Positions 1 to 9,314 of a stretch of DNA of 43,131 bases are shown here, in pieces. The DNA lies in assembly GCA_015207585.1 (NCBI GenBank), contig JADEWQ010000045.1, forward strand, positions 1 through 43,131, read 5' to 3'. Made by a program: the position numbers and the translations under genes. Position 1 is the first letter of the stretch. The number at the start of each line of letters is the position of its first letter. The notes beneath the pieces were generated by a model, which worked only from the letters and a program-made list of their open reading frames with translations, had not been told where the DNA came from and did not search any database. The DNA comes from Pleurocapsales cyanobacterium LEGE 06147 (lineage in GTDB: Bacteria > Cyanobacteriota > Cyanobacteriia > Cyanobacteriales > Xenococcaceae).

Positions 1-74
1 CACTTACGCAACGTTTCTACTGACACGCCTAGCAAGTTAGCTGCTGCTCCAATCTTGATAAATCTGTTTTCCAT
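1..74 (-). CDS. IS607-type recombinase N-terminus (cut by window edge)
   Basis: Only the first 24 codons are in the window; the gene runs out of the left edge. The start is an ATG at 72-74 on the minus strand. The peptide (KIGAAANLLGVSVETLRK core) is a MerR-like helix-turn-helix of the kind that opens IS607-family OrfA serine recombinases, where it precedes the catalytic serine domain. Those elements usually pair this gene with a TnpB gene. A MerR-type regulator or an excisionase is also possible because the catalytic part is not visible. Confidence 0.5.
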   Translation of the reverse strand, partial: MENRFIKIGAAANLLGVSVETLRK

Positions 75-181
75 AGTTAGAGATTATAACAGATTTTACT
101 AGATTTTAGCTAACTGTTTCTATCCCTGTTCCTAAAGACATTATCTGAAAAACTAAGGTTTTCAAAGTAGACGCGATTTAG

Positions 182-1228
182 CTAATTTTTGAGCAAATAA
201 TCAATTTGATTTTGTAGCTTGACTCGCAACTGTTGTGCTTGAAGGTAAGCTGAAGAACGATTTAATTGTTTCAGCTCGGATTCCCGTTGTTGTTCTGACG
301 AACTCTGAAAATCTTTTGGTGTTTTAGACTGGAATACTTCAGACCAAGGCTGGTAGAGAGGCTGAATATAGTAACTGAGGCGGCTTCTACTTGCCCAAAC
401 TCCCATTGAGGGAAAGAGAATAAAAGCAAACATCAAAATAGAAATGGGCAAAAAAGGAAGTTTCAATCGTCTCGCCCATCTTTTCAGATTTAACGACCAA
501 GGATGAAGAGATTCATTTCCCAAACAAACCACTGGTAGAATTGGAATGCGGTAGCGATCGCTCAATTGAATAAAACTTGGATGAAAGCGTTCTAATTGAT
601 AACGCCTTTTCCAACCTTTTTGAGGACCGCGCAGCCCCTCGGGAGCGTAAAGTAGAACAATGCAGTCGCCTAAAACTGTTTTAAAATCATTTAGTTCTGC
701 TTTGACACCTCCTAAAACTTGTGACCATCCTGGTGGCAACCACCACTTAACCCAAGGATGTTCAAACAACGAAATTCCAGCTAAGGGGCGAACCATCCAA
801 GAACGATTTTGACCTAACAGACAAGCTAATCCTAAAAAGTCCCAGGGAAAACACATTCCCGCATGGTTCATAGCAACAATTAATGGTCCGTTTTGCGGTA
901 AATTCTCAATTTGTTGGAGTGAACCGCGAAAATAATACTTCAAGATAGGAGCGAGGATTTCATCTCGGAAGGCTTGTTGATAACTAGGATCGAACTGACG
1001 CTCTTCCCACTGAGGCGAACGACAGCCAAGGCGCAACCAACGCAGCAGTAGTGCTAAATAAAAGCCACCTGGAAGAAGAAATAAGCCATATTCAAGCCAA
1101 TTCCAACCATCGCGATCGACATGATAATGTTGCCAGTGGCGGTTAAATAAAATCAGCCAGCCTGGAGGATAGATCAGACAAAACCAATCAAACCAACTGA
1201 ATTGATAAGAATTAATGTGAGGTCTCAC
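182..1228 (-). CDS. PlsC-like lysophospholipid/glycerol-phosphate acyltransferase family protein
   Basis: A 348-aa membrane-associated protein that probably transfers an acyl chain to a lysolipid or glycerophosphate acceptor. The N-terminus has two hydrophobic stretches (about residues 10-30 and 45-65). Around residue 118 lies NHAGMCFPWDF, in the place of the acyltransferase NH-x4-D motif but with seven residues between His and Asp. YAPEGLRG near residue 195 matches the substrate-binding PEGTR-type block. The start is GTG at 1226-1228, the first usable codon, with no strong ribosome binding site. It stands alone, 367 bp from relA. The family assignment is reasonable; the acceptor cannot be told. 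Confidence 0.6.
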   Translation of the reverse strand: MRPHINSYQFSWFDWFCLIYPPGWLILFNRHWQHYHVDRDGWNWLEYGLFLLPGGFYLALLLRWLRLGCRSPQWEERQFDPSYQQAFRDEILAPILKYYFRGSLQQIENLPQNGPLIVAMNHAGMCFPWDFLGLACLLGQNRSWMVRPLAGISLFEHPWVKWWLPPGWSQVLGGVKAELNDFKTVLGDCIVLLYAPEGLRGPQKGWKRRYQLERFHPSFIQLSDRYRIPILPVVCLGNESLHPWSLNLKRWARRLKLPFLPISILMFAFILFPSMGVWASRSRLSYYIQPLYQPWSEVFQSKTPKDFQSSSEQQRESELKQLNRSSAYLQAQQLRVKLQNQIDYLLKN

Positions 1229-1595
1229 TAATAACCAAGTTGCTAGTTATGCTGCCAAGCGCTCGTAAGATGTAAGTTAAGCAATAAAATCCCTTCCAGT
1301 GAGAAAATTTGGAGAGGTATATGGTAAAAGAAATAATTACATTTATGCTAACATTGACAATCTGTTGATGGCGATCGCTCATCATGAAAGCTTTTTTAAT
1401 TGAATATTGAATCTAATTATTTAGATCGAAAAGGACAACCACTGCCCTAACCTATGCAAACATCAATCTCCTCTTTTTTTCGCAGTCTAAGCTGTTGTTC
1501 ATTTAAATTGCATATTATTTAATTAGGAAATAAACCGTCAAACTCTCTCCCCGTCTCCTTTCTACCCACAAGGGTTAAAATGAATGCGTGAGAGC
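1229..1595. other. Intergenic region, no gene seen
   Basis: 367 bp of A+T-rich DNA between two minus-strand genes. It holds one HIP1 octamer (near 1370) and a 15-codon reading frame at 1321-1368 behind GGAGAGG, which I do not call a gene. It must contain the acyltransferase promoter, but no clear -10/-35 pair is evident. Confidence 0.5.
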
Positions 1596-3851
1596 CTATT
1601 CACCATCTACCTGACTGATACGACGGATATTGATAACATCGCCCATATTCTTAATTCTGTTGAGAATATACTCGAATTGTTGGCGATCGCGAATCTCTAT
1701 ACTCAGATGAATTAAGGCTGGTTTACCCGGGCTAGTTTTTACTCCCGCGTTGCGTACGTTAATGTTTTGATCGCTCAAGCGTGCCAAGATATCCTTAAGT
1801 ACGCCCACTCGGTCAATCGCTTCAATTTGAATATCTACGGGATATGTGAGGGGTCTTCCATTGTTGTCGATAGGATTCCAGTTAACGGGAACTAACCGTT
1901 CTCCCGGTACATTTTCGACGTTATGACAGCCTTGACGATGAATCGAAATTCCTCGCGAACTGCGAGTAACCACGCCGATAATTGATTCCCCTGGTAAGGG
2001 TTTACAACAGCCAGCTAGATGATATAGTAATCCTTCTACTCCGGCAATAGGAGACTTTTTGCTATTGGTAGTACTGGGTGGATTGGGAAGCGAACTAGAA
2101 GTAATTAACTCTTCTATGTTTGATTCCGTTTCAACTTCTTCAACTGGTTGCTGTTCTTTGACTACATCTCGCAGACGATTTACTACCTGACTTAAAGTCA
2201 CTTCGCCATATCCTAAAGCAGCCAGTAAGTCTTCAGCGTTTTGATAATTACAGCGTTGAGCGGTTATTTGCATCGGTTCGGATTTTAGCAAAGCATCTAA
2301 ACCGCTTTTACCCAGTTCTTTTTCCAGTAATTCTCGTCCGCGAGCCAGATTTTCCTCTCGGCGCGATCGCTTGTACCATTGGCGAATCCGATTGCGAGCG
2401 GTGGGAGTAACGACAAAGTTTAACCAATCCAGGCTGGGGTGACTATTTTTGCTAGTAATAATTTCAACAATATCCCCATTTTGTAAAGGTCGGTCTAAAA
2501 CTGACCAACGACCGTTCACCCTCGCTCCTTTCATATGATTGCCTACTTCAGTATGAATGCGGTAAGCAAAATCAACGGGAGTTGCTCCTTGTGCCAAGAC
2601 GATTACATCTCCATTCGGGGTGAAGACATAGACATCATCTTCAAATAAGTTATCTTTTAGGCTATCAATGTATTCCTGAGCATCTTTGAGGTCGTTTTGC
2701 CACTCGATTAGTTGCCGCAGCCAGGTAAATTTCTCATCTTCGGAACTTAGCTTTATCTCGCTCGAACCAGTTTCTTTATACTTCCAGTGAGCGGCAATTC
2801 CGTATTCGGCGATGTGGTGCATCTCGATGGTGCGGATTTGTATTTCTAAAGGACAACCGTTCAATCCGACTACCGTGGTATGAAGGGATTGATAGCGATT
2901 GGGTTTGGGTAAACCGATATAGTCTTTAAACCTTCCTGGAATTGGTTTGAAAGCGTCGTGAACTACAGCAAGAGCGCGGTAACACTCTTCATTGGTTTCC
3001 ACAATAATTCTTACAGCAGCAATGTCATAGATTTCGTGAAATTCTTTTTGCTGCCGATACATTTTTTGATAAATGCCATAAAGGTGTTTTGGTCTTCCTT
3101 TGAGTTCAAAAACGTGAATTCCTAATTTTTCGAGGCGCGATCGCAGGAGTTCGGTTACTTTTTCCAGTCTGGCTTCGCGGTCAGTCCTTCTTTCTGCTAC
3201 TAATGCTTGTATTTGCCGATAGGCTTCTGATTCGAGATATTTAAAGGCTAGATCTTCTAGTTCCCATTTAAACCGCCCGATTCCCAAACGATTAGCCAAA
3301 GGAGCAAAAATTTCTCTCGTTTCTAGAGCAATCCGTTCTTGTTTTTCTGGCTTGAGATGCTCTAAAGTGCGCATATTATGCAGTCTATCTGCCAGCTTCA
3401 CCACAATAACGCGAATATCTTTTGCCATTGCCAAAAACATCCGGCGGAAGTTTTCTGCTTGGCGTTCGGTTTTGCTGGAAAAGTTAAACTTAGATAGCTT
3501 AGTTACTCCTTCTACTAGCTGCCGTACGTCCGTTCCAAAACGTTCTTCAATTTCTTCTAAAGTGATATCCGTATCTTCTACTACGTCATGAAGAAATCCT
3601 GCAGCGATGGTAACGCTATCTCCACCAAGATCCCGCAATAGTCCTGCTACCGCTATAGGGTGGGCAATATAAGGTTCTCCCGACTTTCGATATTGACCTT
3701 CGTGTAGCTGATAAGCAAAATTAAAGGCGCGACAGATCAAGTCGGTATCTCGATCTTCCCCACCAGACTGCTGGTTAATAAGACATTCTTGTAACCAGGG
3801 GGGAAGTTCGAGGTCGGTAGATGGTTCTTGCAAGAGGGAGATAGCAGTCAT
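1596..3851 (-). CDS. relA/spoT: Bifunctional (p)ppGpp synthetase/hydrolase (RelA/SpoT, Rsh)
   Basis: A 751-aa enzyme that makes and degrades the stringent-response alarmones ppGpp and pppGpp in the cytosol. Domains in order: HD hydrolase (about residues 35-200, with HD and ED of the metal site at 88-93), RelA_SpoT synthetase (about 240-355), TGS (about 405-470) and a C-terminal ACT regulatory domain (about 672-748). The HD motif is intact, so hydrolase activity is expected; the synthetase block DIAAVRIIVETNEE also looks intact. Length is normal for a cyanobacterial Rsh, which are usually the only long RSH in the genome. The start is ATG at 3849-3851. It appears monocistronic. Confidence 0.93.
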   Translation of the reverse strand: MTAISLLQEPSTDLELPPWLQECLINQQSGGEDRDTDLICRAFNFAYQLHEGQYRKSGEPYIAHPIAVAGLLRDLGGDSVTIAAGFLHDVVEDTDITLEEIEERFGTDVRQLVEGVTKLSKFNFSSKTERQAENFRRMFLAMAKDIRVIVVKLADRLHNMRTLEHLKPEKQERIALETREIFAPLANRLGIGRFKWELEDLAFKYLESEAYRQIQALVAERRTDREARLEKVTELLRSRLEKLGIHVFELKGRPKHLYGIYQKMYRQQKEFHEIYDIAAVRIIVETNEECYRALAVVHDAFKPIPGRFKDYIGLPKPNRYQSLHTTVVGLNGCPLEIQIRTIEMHHIAEYGIAAHWKYKETGSSEIKLSSEDEKFTWLRQLIEWQNDLKDAQEYIDSLKDNLFEDDVYVFTPNGDVIVLAQGATPVDFAYRIHTEVGNHMKGARVNGRWSVLDRPLQNGDIVEIITSKNSHPSLDWLNFVVTPTARNRIRQWYKRSRREENLARGRELLEKELGKSGLDALLKSEPMQITAQRCNYQNAEDLLAALGYGEVTLSQVVNRLRDVVKEQQPVEEVETESNIEELITSSSLPNPPSTTNSKKSPIAGVEGLLYHLAGCCKPLPGESIIGVVTRSSRGISIHRQGCHNVENVPGERLVPVNWNPIDNNGRPLTYPVDIQIEAIDRVGVLKDILARLSDQNINVRNAGVKTSPGKPALIHLSIEIRDRQQFEYILNRIKNMGDVINIRRISQVDGE

Positions 3852-4144
3852 AGAACGGTCAATGGGTAAATTTACAAATCCAAAAAAACTTTTTGAAAAA
3901 TTTAGGGATGATTTTATTGATTTTATCTATATCCGCTTGCAATACCGATGCATTCAGTCAAAAATTCGTGTTTAATTTTCGTATTTCCTATTTGCCCCAC
4001 CGTTTAGGTGTTAATCGCCAAAATTGATAATTTATACAGTTATTTTATTTAAAATATGAAACTAAAAATAGACGATATCTAGATCTCATGACAAGCTAAA
4101 GATCGAGTCTATTTAGTAAAATTTTACTTTAAAATCCCTAAAAA

Positions 4145-4504
4145 ATGTTACCTACTTCACATAATCAAGCATATCAGGAATTTTTATCTTTACTTCAGCA
4201 ACTTCAACGAGGCTGTATTCATGCTAACGAGATAAACTTAGCTTCCCTACAACAACAGTTTCAGACGATGCAAACATACTTCGAGCAGCGAATAGTACCT
4301 TTAACCAACGAGGAATTGGATGAGTCGATTGCTCCTCGTTGGCAATCGCTACAGACAGAATTAAGGCGAGAGTTGCGCCTGTTGACTACAGACATGATCT
4401 TTTTGGGTTCGTCTCGCCAACCAGAAACAAAAGAAGCAAGACTAAGCTCGATACGAGATCGCCTTGAAAAAATTAATGGTTATTGTCAGGTAATGATTGC
4501 ATAG
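4145..4504 (+). CDS. PatD-like small cytosolic protein
   Basis: A 119-aa, mostly alpha-helical protein without signal peptide or membrane segment. Length and the segments LRLLTTDMIFL, SRQPETKEAR and a closing RLEKINGYCQ resemble the cyanobacterial PatD family, named for its effect on heterocyst frequency in Anabaena but also present in species without heterocysts. I infer a role linked to cell division or cell-fate control only from the family. ATG at 4145 is the first start after an A+T-rich leader. It converges with the AI-2E-type permease 118 bp downstream, and no obvious terminator hairpin lies between them. Confidence 0.55.
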   Translation: MLPTSHNQAYQEFLSLLQQLQRGCIHANEINLASLQQQFQTMQTYFEQRIVPLTNEELDESIAPRWQSLQTELRRELRLLTTDMIFLGSSRQPETKEARLSSIRDRLEKINGYCQVMIA

Positions 4505-4622
4505 GAAGCAATCTAATTCACTATTAAGTTATAAATATTAGTTACTGGCTAAATAGTTGAGTCAGCAATTGTATTCGTGCATCTCCCTGTTGAGATAAAA
4601 TTATTCGCCGTTTATCTTTACT

Positions 4623-5660
4623 TTAAGGCTTATCAAACAGATTTTTGAACCGAAACTCTTGTAACAGTATTTGAACGGTGATAGCTAAAGGCAAAGCTAG
4701 TAATAATCCTAAAAAGCCAAAAAAAATAGCAAAAACTAATTGAACTAATAGGGCAAATGCCGGTAACAAAGATACCTGTCTCTGTATAACTCGAGAGGTT
4801 AAAATGTTGTTTTTTATTTGCTGAATCAAAATATAAAGAACTACTACTGCTATTGCTTTCCAAGGAGTGATGAGCAAAGCAAGTATGACTGGAGGAATGA
4901 CACTTAAAATTGGTCCAATATTAGGTATTAGGGTCAGCAAACCTGCTAAGAAAGCATTTGCCCACGCTAGCGGTACGCTCAAAATAGACAAACCAATTCC
5001 AGTAAAAATTGTAACTATACTCATGTTAAAGAGGGTACCGAGGGACCATCCGGCGATCGCTTCTTCGCAGCGGGTAAGAACACGATCGACTCGTCTGCGC
5101 AAAAAAGCAGGGAACAACTGAATAAATGCCTTTCGATACTGGGATGGATCTTCGAGCATCATTAAACTCAAAACCAGAATGAGCAATGTACTCAAGATTA
5201 CATTCAAGATATTAGAAAAAAAGGCAAAAAAGTTTTCCCAAATTTGCTCAATCAAGGGTTGAGGTCTCCTGATTGCCCTCTCTAGAGAATCCTGTAGATC
5301 TTCTAGAAGTGAATCGGGTAGTTGAGTTTGCCATTGAATAAACCACTCACTCAATTTTTGGATTCCTAGAGGAACTTGTTCGATTAACTCTTGAAATTGA
5401 GTAACTAGAGGAGGTGCGATCGCCAAGATAAAAATAACTATTAGCACGATAACGAAGCTAATGGTAAGCAAAACGGCAATGCTGCGTTTAATACCATTTT
5501 TGTGCAGTAATCGCACTACTCGATTCAAAACAGTTGTCAGAACCACTGCGGTCAATGCTAGTAAAATAATTTGTCTAATTTGCCACAAAATGTAGAGTGC
5601 AATAAGAAAAGTTACTATACCAAGCCATCGAATAGATTTCAACGCATTTACATCTCCCAA
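4623..5660 (-). CDS. AI-2E family transporter (PerM/YdiK-type permease)
   Basis: A 345-aa inner-membrane protein with an N-terminal pair of helices (about residues 12-40), a third helix around 60-85, a soluble loop (about 90-145, QELIEQVPLGIQKLSEWF), and a C-terminal bundle of helices from about 150 to 330. The blocks LAGLLTLIPNIGPILSVIP and a closing run of hydrophobic helices are typical of the AI-2E transporter superfamily, whose members include AI-2 exporters and Na+/H+ antiporters. The substrate cannot be inferred. Start ATG at 5658-5660. Confidence 0.85.
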   Translation of the reverse strand: MGDVNALKSIRWLGIVTFLIALYILWQIRQIILLALTAVVLTTVLNRVVRLLHKNGIKRSIAVLLTISFVIVLIVIFILAIAPPLVTQFQELIEQVPLGIQKLSEWFIQWQTQLPDSLLEDLQDSLERAIRRPQPLIEQIWENFFAFFSNILNVILSTLLILVLSLMMLEDPSQYRKAFIQLFPAFLRRRVDRVLTRCEEAIAGWSLGTLFNMSIVTIFTGIGLSILSVPLAWANAFLAGLLTLIPNIGPILSVIPPVILALLITPWKAIAVVVLYILIQQIKNNILTSRVIQRQVSLLPAFALLVQLVFAIFFGFLGLLLALPLAITVQILLQEFRFKNLFDKP

Positions 5661-6117
5661 ATTCCAAATTTTTCTCGAGCAATATCGATTTCCTGTTGGT
5701 AATTTATATAAGTTATTTTTCTATTTTTTTCCTCTATCTATAGTAGAGTTTTATTTAGATTGTTATTAGCAGTATGAATTATTGCTATATATTTCTTGAA
5801 AATCGCTCAAAATTAGATTTGCTAGTTTAAATTAGTTGACTTCTTAGCCCAGTAATTATTTTTTGTTTGATTTCTTTCTTTAGATGGATTAATTTTAAAA
5901 AAAATAGCTCGAGCAGTTATAGCGATAAAATTAATACTTATGCTGAATCAAAAATTGCTTGATAGTAAAAAAATACTTGAATCTATGTTTGCTATTTACA
6001 TCTATGGTTTCATTCCAACCAATTAAAAGATTTGCCTATCAAATGAGGGATGAAAAGTTTAATTATTTTTTCTCAAATAAATGAAAACCCAAAAATTTAG
6101 CAAACAAAAGATTAGCA
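5661..6117. other. A+T-rich intergenic region
   Basis: 457 bp between the divergent permease gene and the gap remnant. It is very A+T-rich, with many A and T runs and no recognisable RNA or repeat. It probably holds the former gap promoter and the permease promoter. Confidence 0.5.
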
Positions 6118-6527
6118 ATGGCAAAAGTAGCAATTAATGGTTTAGGCAGAATTGGCAGAGCCGCCTTAAAAATTATTTTAGATACACCAACACTAGAATT
6201 AGTTGCGATTAACGACTTAGTATCCCCCGACAATTTGGCTTACTTGTTAAAATACGATACCGTTTATGGGAGATATGACAAGAAAGTAGACTGTAGTTCA
6301 AGAAGAAGCAAACAGTGAACGATATGTATGAAGGAATTTTGGGCGTTGCTGAAGACCCAATCGTTTCCTCAGACATTATTCAAGATCTCCGTGCCTCAAT
6401 TGTCGATTTAACCATGACCCAAGTTGTTGATGGCGATCTGGTCAAAATCATGAGTTGGTATGACAACGAGTGGGGATATGCCAGTCAGATGGTTAAAGAA
6501 GCAGTACGTTTAGTCAAAGCAGCTTGA
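6118..6527 (+). pseudogene. gap: Glyceraldehyde-3-phosphate dehydrogenase remnant (internal deletion plus frameshift)
   Basis: The first about 56 codons encode a normal NAD-binding start (KVAINGLGRIGRAALK ... LLKYDTVYGRYDKKV). The downstream part (about 6290-6527) encodes the C-terminus (GILGVAEDPIVSS ... SWYDNEWGYASQMVKEAV). Between them roughly 200 residues, including the catalytic Cys (SCTTN block) and His, are missing, and the junction is not in frame. A second lesion is a tandem TATGTATG at 6323-6330: removing one TATG joins SERY to EGILG in one frame. Known Gap proteins have about 335-340 residues. The product cannot be an active dehydrogenase, so a functional gap must lie elsewhere. 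Confidence 0.9.
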
Positions 6528-6595
6528 CGAAGTCCAAGCACGGGTGCGGAGGTAAAAATATATTTTCCAATTTAGTTTGACAAGAAGGAGTTTAA

Positions 6596-7033
6596 ATGCA
6601 TCTGCGCAATGGCGGACTTGTAAAATTAGTTTGTGGCAGCATACTTATGAGTTTGTCAGCTATTTCCTTTCCCCTAGCAGTACTGGCACAACGACCACCC
6701 CTGGAAAAGCAACAAGAAACAGCTGCGGCAGTTACATCGACTGATGGTACGGTTATGGTTAAATTGAGCAATAATACCAACACCCAGATTTCTTATAGAG
6801 CAATCGGACATACAGAAAATAGAGTGCTTCTAGGTGGAGAAGAAATAGTGCTTCGGGATTTACCAGTTCCCATAACGATTGTTGCCGTTCGCGAGGATGA
6901 CGGGTTACTCAATTTCATTGTCACGGGTTCTGAATCAGACTTTTTAGAAGTCAGTTTGAATGAAGTACCATCTCCAGACAAGAGCGAAAATACTATTAGA
7001 ATTCAAAATGATGGACAGATCTTTTTGTACTAA
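6596..7033 (+). CDS. Secreted protein of unknown function
   Basis: A 145-aa protein with a Sec signal peptide: hydrophobic core at about residues 9-28, probable cleavage after VLAQ near residue 32. The mature part looks beta-rich (GTVMVKLSNNTNTQISY, VPITIVAVREDDG) and has no cysteine, so it is probably a periplasmic beta-sandwich domain. I do not recognise the family. AAGGAG five bases before the ATG gives a strong ribosome binding site and fixes the start. The next gene starts 7 bp after its stop, so the two are probably cotranscribed. Confidence 0.75.
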   Translation: MHLRNGGLVKLVCGSILMSLSAISFPLAVLAQRPPLEKQQETAAAVTSTDGTVMVKLSNNTNTQISYRAIGHTENRVLLGGEEIVLRDLPVPITIVAVREDDGLLNFIVTGSESDFLEVSLNEVPSPDKSENTIRIQNDGQIFLY

Positions 7034-7040
7034 TTAAGCA

Positions 7041-7634
7041 ATGCTAACTATTCCTACTGTCGAAGTCCGCTGGTTCGAAGAGGGAACTATACCTGCAGTG
7101 GTAAAAAACTGGTTTTATCAAGATTGTCCTGGTGAACCGCTGGGATTTCCAGAACAACGGAAAGATTTGTATCTCTATTTACCAAATTGTGAAGTTGTGA
7201 GCTTTAAACTACGCCAAGAAAAATTGGAACTTAAATGGCGTAAGGCAGAGTTTGGAACCAGGCAATTTGGTAAAGCAAAGGTAAATTATTGGGAAGGAAA
7301 ACTAGAACAATGGTTCAAGTGCAGTTATGAAGACTTAACGCCATTGAAGATCGACTATGACTATGCAGAGGGATTAGCTGCAAAATCTTGGATTGAGGTT
7401 AAGAAGATTCGCTGGCAACGCAGCTATCAAGATGTCGCTTGCGAACTAACTCAACTGACTGTCAGCGATCGCATTTGGTGGACTATCGGTTTGGAAATGG
7501 AACAAAATAAGACAAACAACAGCGACTATTTTGAGAACATTGTCAGCGAGATCGGCATAACTTATCGAGGTCCACAACTAGCAGCAGACAAGTCTTATGG
7601 CTATCCGGCATGGTGTAAAGATAGAGTAAAATAA
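7041..7634 (+). CDS. Conserved-looking protein of unknown function
   Basis: A 197-aa cytosolic protein, rich in aromatic and charged residues, with no signal peptide or membrane segment. The pattern VEVRWFEEG near the start, alternating strands such as KLELKWRKAEFG and WIEVKKIRWQRSY, and SDRIWWTIGLEME suggest a mixed alpha/beta barrel-like fold. The opening E-x-R-W is faintly reminiscent of CYTH-type proteins, but the full ExExK motif is absent and I make no functional claim. It follows the secreted-protein gene by 7 bp and precedes the DUF1823 gene by 59 bp, suggesting one transcript. Confidence 0.65.
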   Translation: MLTIPTVEVRWFEEGTIPAVVKNWFYQDCPGEPLGFPEQRKDLYLYLPNCEVVSFKLRQEKLELKWRKAEFGTRQFGKAKVNYWEGKLEQWFKCSYEDLTPLKIDYDYAEGLAAKSWIEVKKIRWQRSYQDVACELTQLTVSDRIWWTIGLEMEQNKTNNSDYFENIVSEIGITYRGPQLAADKSYGYPAWCKDRVK

Positions 7635-7693
7635 GGTGCGAGCGAGTAGCTTCAGCTAGACTCCGACCTACTAGAAGTAATTATCAATTATCT

Positions 7694-8071
7694 ATGTCCG
7701 ATCTACCACCTTTAAATGCAGATACCATCTGGGCAATTCTCAAGGAAGAAATTGATGATGCTACTGTCAATCGATTAGTGTGGCATTATTTGGGCTATCG
7801 TTACAATAAATCCAGTCAAAGTTGGGATACCAGTAATGTAGCAGAAGATTGGCGCGAAGAATATCCCGAACCCCCCGATTTTATTGCCAACCGTCCGCCA
7901 ACAGTTAAATTGACTCGTTCGATTGCTAAAGAAAATAAACAACTTCTAAAAGAAAAATTAGGCTTTAAAGGTTATCAAATTGGCGAATTTGGACCTAGGC
8001 AAACTCGTCGCGCTACTGCTGCTAATTGGCTTTTAAGTTATATGCAGCAGCAGGGAATTAATATTAAATAA
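7694..8071 (+). CDS. DUF1823 family protein
   Basis: A 125-aa soluble protein. The order of blocks LNADTIWAILKEEIDD, VNRLVWHYLGYRY, NVAEDWREEYPEPPDFI, TVKLTRSI and FGPRQTRRATAANWLL is characteristic of DUF1823, a family found in cyanobacteria and chloroplast lineages with no assigned function. Length is normal and complete. It lies between the 197-aa unknown gene and bioF on the same strand. Confidence 0.8.
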   Translation: MSDLPPLNADTIWAILKEEIDDATVNRLVWHYLGYRYNKSSQSWDTSNVAEDWREEYPEPPDFIANRPPTVKLTRSIAKENKQLLKEKLGFKGYQIGEFGPRQTRRATAANWLLSYMQQQGINIK

Positions 8072-8126
8072 TTATCTCACATCAAGCACTAAAATTTAGT
8101 TTAGGGCAAAGTGGAAAATACTTATT

Positions 8127-9314
8127 GTGAACGAGGCAGCAAAACAACATTCTGCTTATAAGTGGTTAGAAAAATCTTTAGAGACTATTCACCGTGCCAA
8201 CTGGTATCGTTCTGTTAAAGCGATCGCTGGTCGTCCTGGAGCCGTAGTAGAGTTAGAAGGACGTAAGGTAATTAATTTCGCCAGTAATGACTATTTGGGA
8301 CTAGCTGGGGATGAACGGCTTATTCAAGCAGCAGTAGCGGCAACTCAAACCTATGGTACGGGTAGCACTGGTTCTCGCTTACTCAGCGGACATCGAGAAT
8401 TGCACAAAGAATTAGAAAAAGCGATCGCCTCTCTCAAACAAACAGAAGATGCACTAATATTTAGTTCGGGATATTTAGCCAACTTAGGTGTGATCGCCGC
8501 CTTAGTAGGAACGAAAGATTTAATTCTCTCGGATAAATACAATCATTCCAGTTTGAAAAATGGAGCTAAACTGAGTGAAGCAAAAGTTATCGGGTACGAT
8601 CGCCGCGATATTACCGATTTAACTGCTAAATTGCATCAATATCGTTCTCAATACCGTCGCTGTCTCATTATTACCGATAGCGTTTTCAGTATGGACGGCG
8701 ACTTATGCCCCTTGCCAGAATTACTGTCTCTAGCGGAAGCTTTTGACTGCATGGTATTGGTAGATGAAGCCCATGCAACGGGAGTATTAGGTAATACTGG
8801 AGCTGGCTGCGTCGAACATTTTGGCTGTACGGGCAAAGAATTAATTCAGATTGGCACTCTCAGTAAAGCTTTAGGCAGTTTAGGCGGTTATGTAGCTGGT
8901 TCTAATACTCTTATCGATTTTTTACGCAATCGCGCTCCCAGTTGGATCTATACTACGGGGCTTTCTCCAGCAGATACAGCCGCCGCTTTAGCTGCTATTA
9001 GAATTATTAGAGCAGAACCCCAGCGACGAAAAAGGTTATGGCAAAACGTTAATATTCTTAAACAGCAACTAGCGAAACTAAATTTATTACCTTCCCAATC
9101 CCCAATTATCTGCATCAGTCTTTCTACCCCAGCAGAAGCACTTAATCTGGCAGAAATACTAAAACAAGCAAATATTTTTGCTCCTGCTATTCGTCCTCCT
9201 ACCGTACCTACCAGTCGTATTCGGATTTCGGTAATGGCAACCCATCAACCCGAACACATCCAACAGCTAGTTAAAGCATTAAAATTAAACCAAAAATTTA
9301 TGGCTTATCCATAG
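8127..9314 (+). CDS. bioF: 8-amino-7-oxononanoate synthase
   Basis: A 395-aa PLP-dependent enzyme of the alpha-oxoamine synthase family. It condenses pimeloyl-(ACP or CoA) with L-alanine to give the biotin precursor 8-amino-7-oxononanoate. Diagnostic blocks are [41 protein letters not shown] (the Asp that binds the PLP ring nitrogen) and [12 protein letters not shown], whose Lys near residue 240 forms the Schiff base. The start is GTG at 8127. Length is usual. Other bio genes are not in the window. Its last 17 bp overlap the end of the convergent exoprotein gene. Confidence 0.92.
   Translation: MNEAAKQHSAYKWLEKSLETIHRANWYRSVKAIAGRPGAVVELEGRKVINFASNDYLGLAGDERLIQAAVAATQTYGTGSTGSRLLSGHRELHKELEKAIASLKQTEDALIFSSGYLANLGVIAALVGTKDLILSDKYNHSSLKNGAKLSEAKVIGYDRRDITDLTAKLHQYRSQYRRCLIITDSVFSMDGDLCPLPELLSLAEAFDCMVLVDEAHATGVLGNTGAGCVEHFGCTGKELIQIGTLSKALGSLGGYVAGSNTLIDFLRNRAPSWIYTTGLSPADTAAALAAIRIIRAEPQRRKRLWQNVNILKQQLAKLNLLPSQSPIICISLSTPAEALNLAEILKQANIFAPAIRPPTVPTSRIRISVMATHQPEHIQQLVKALKLNQKFMAYP

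Noticed and set aside
1321-1368. 15-codon frame MVKEIITFMLTLTIC behind GGAGAGG
   Set aside because: A good ribosome site, but too short and no match to known tiny photosystem or cytochrome subunits.
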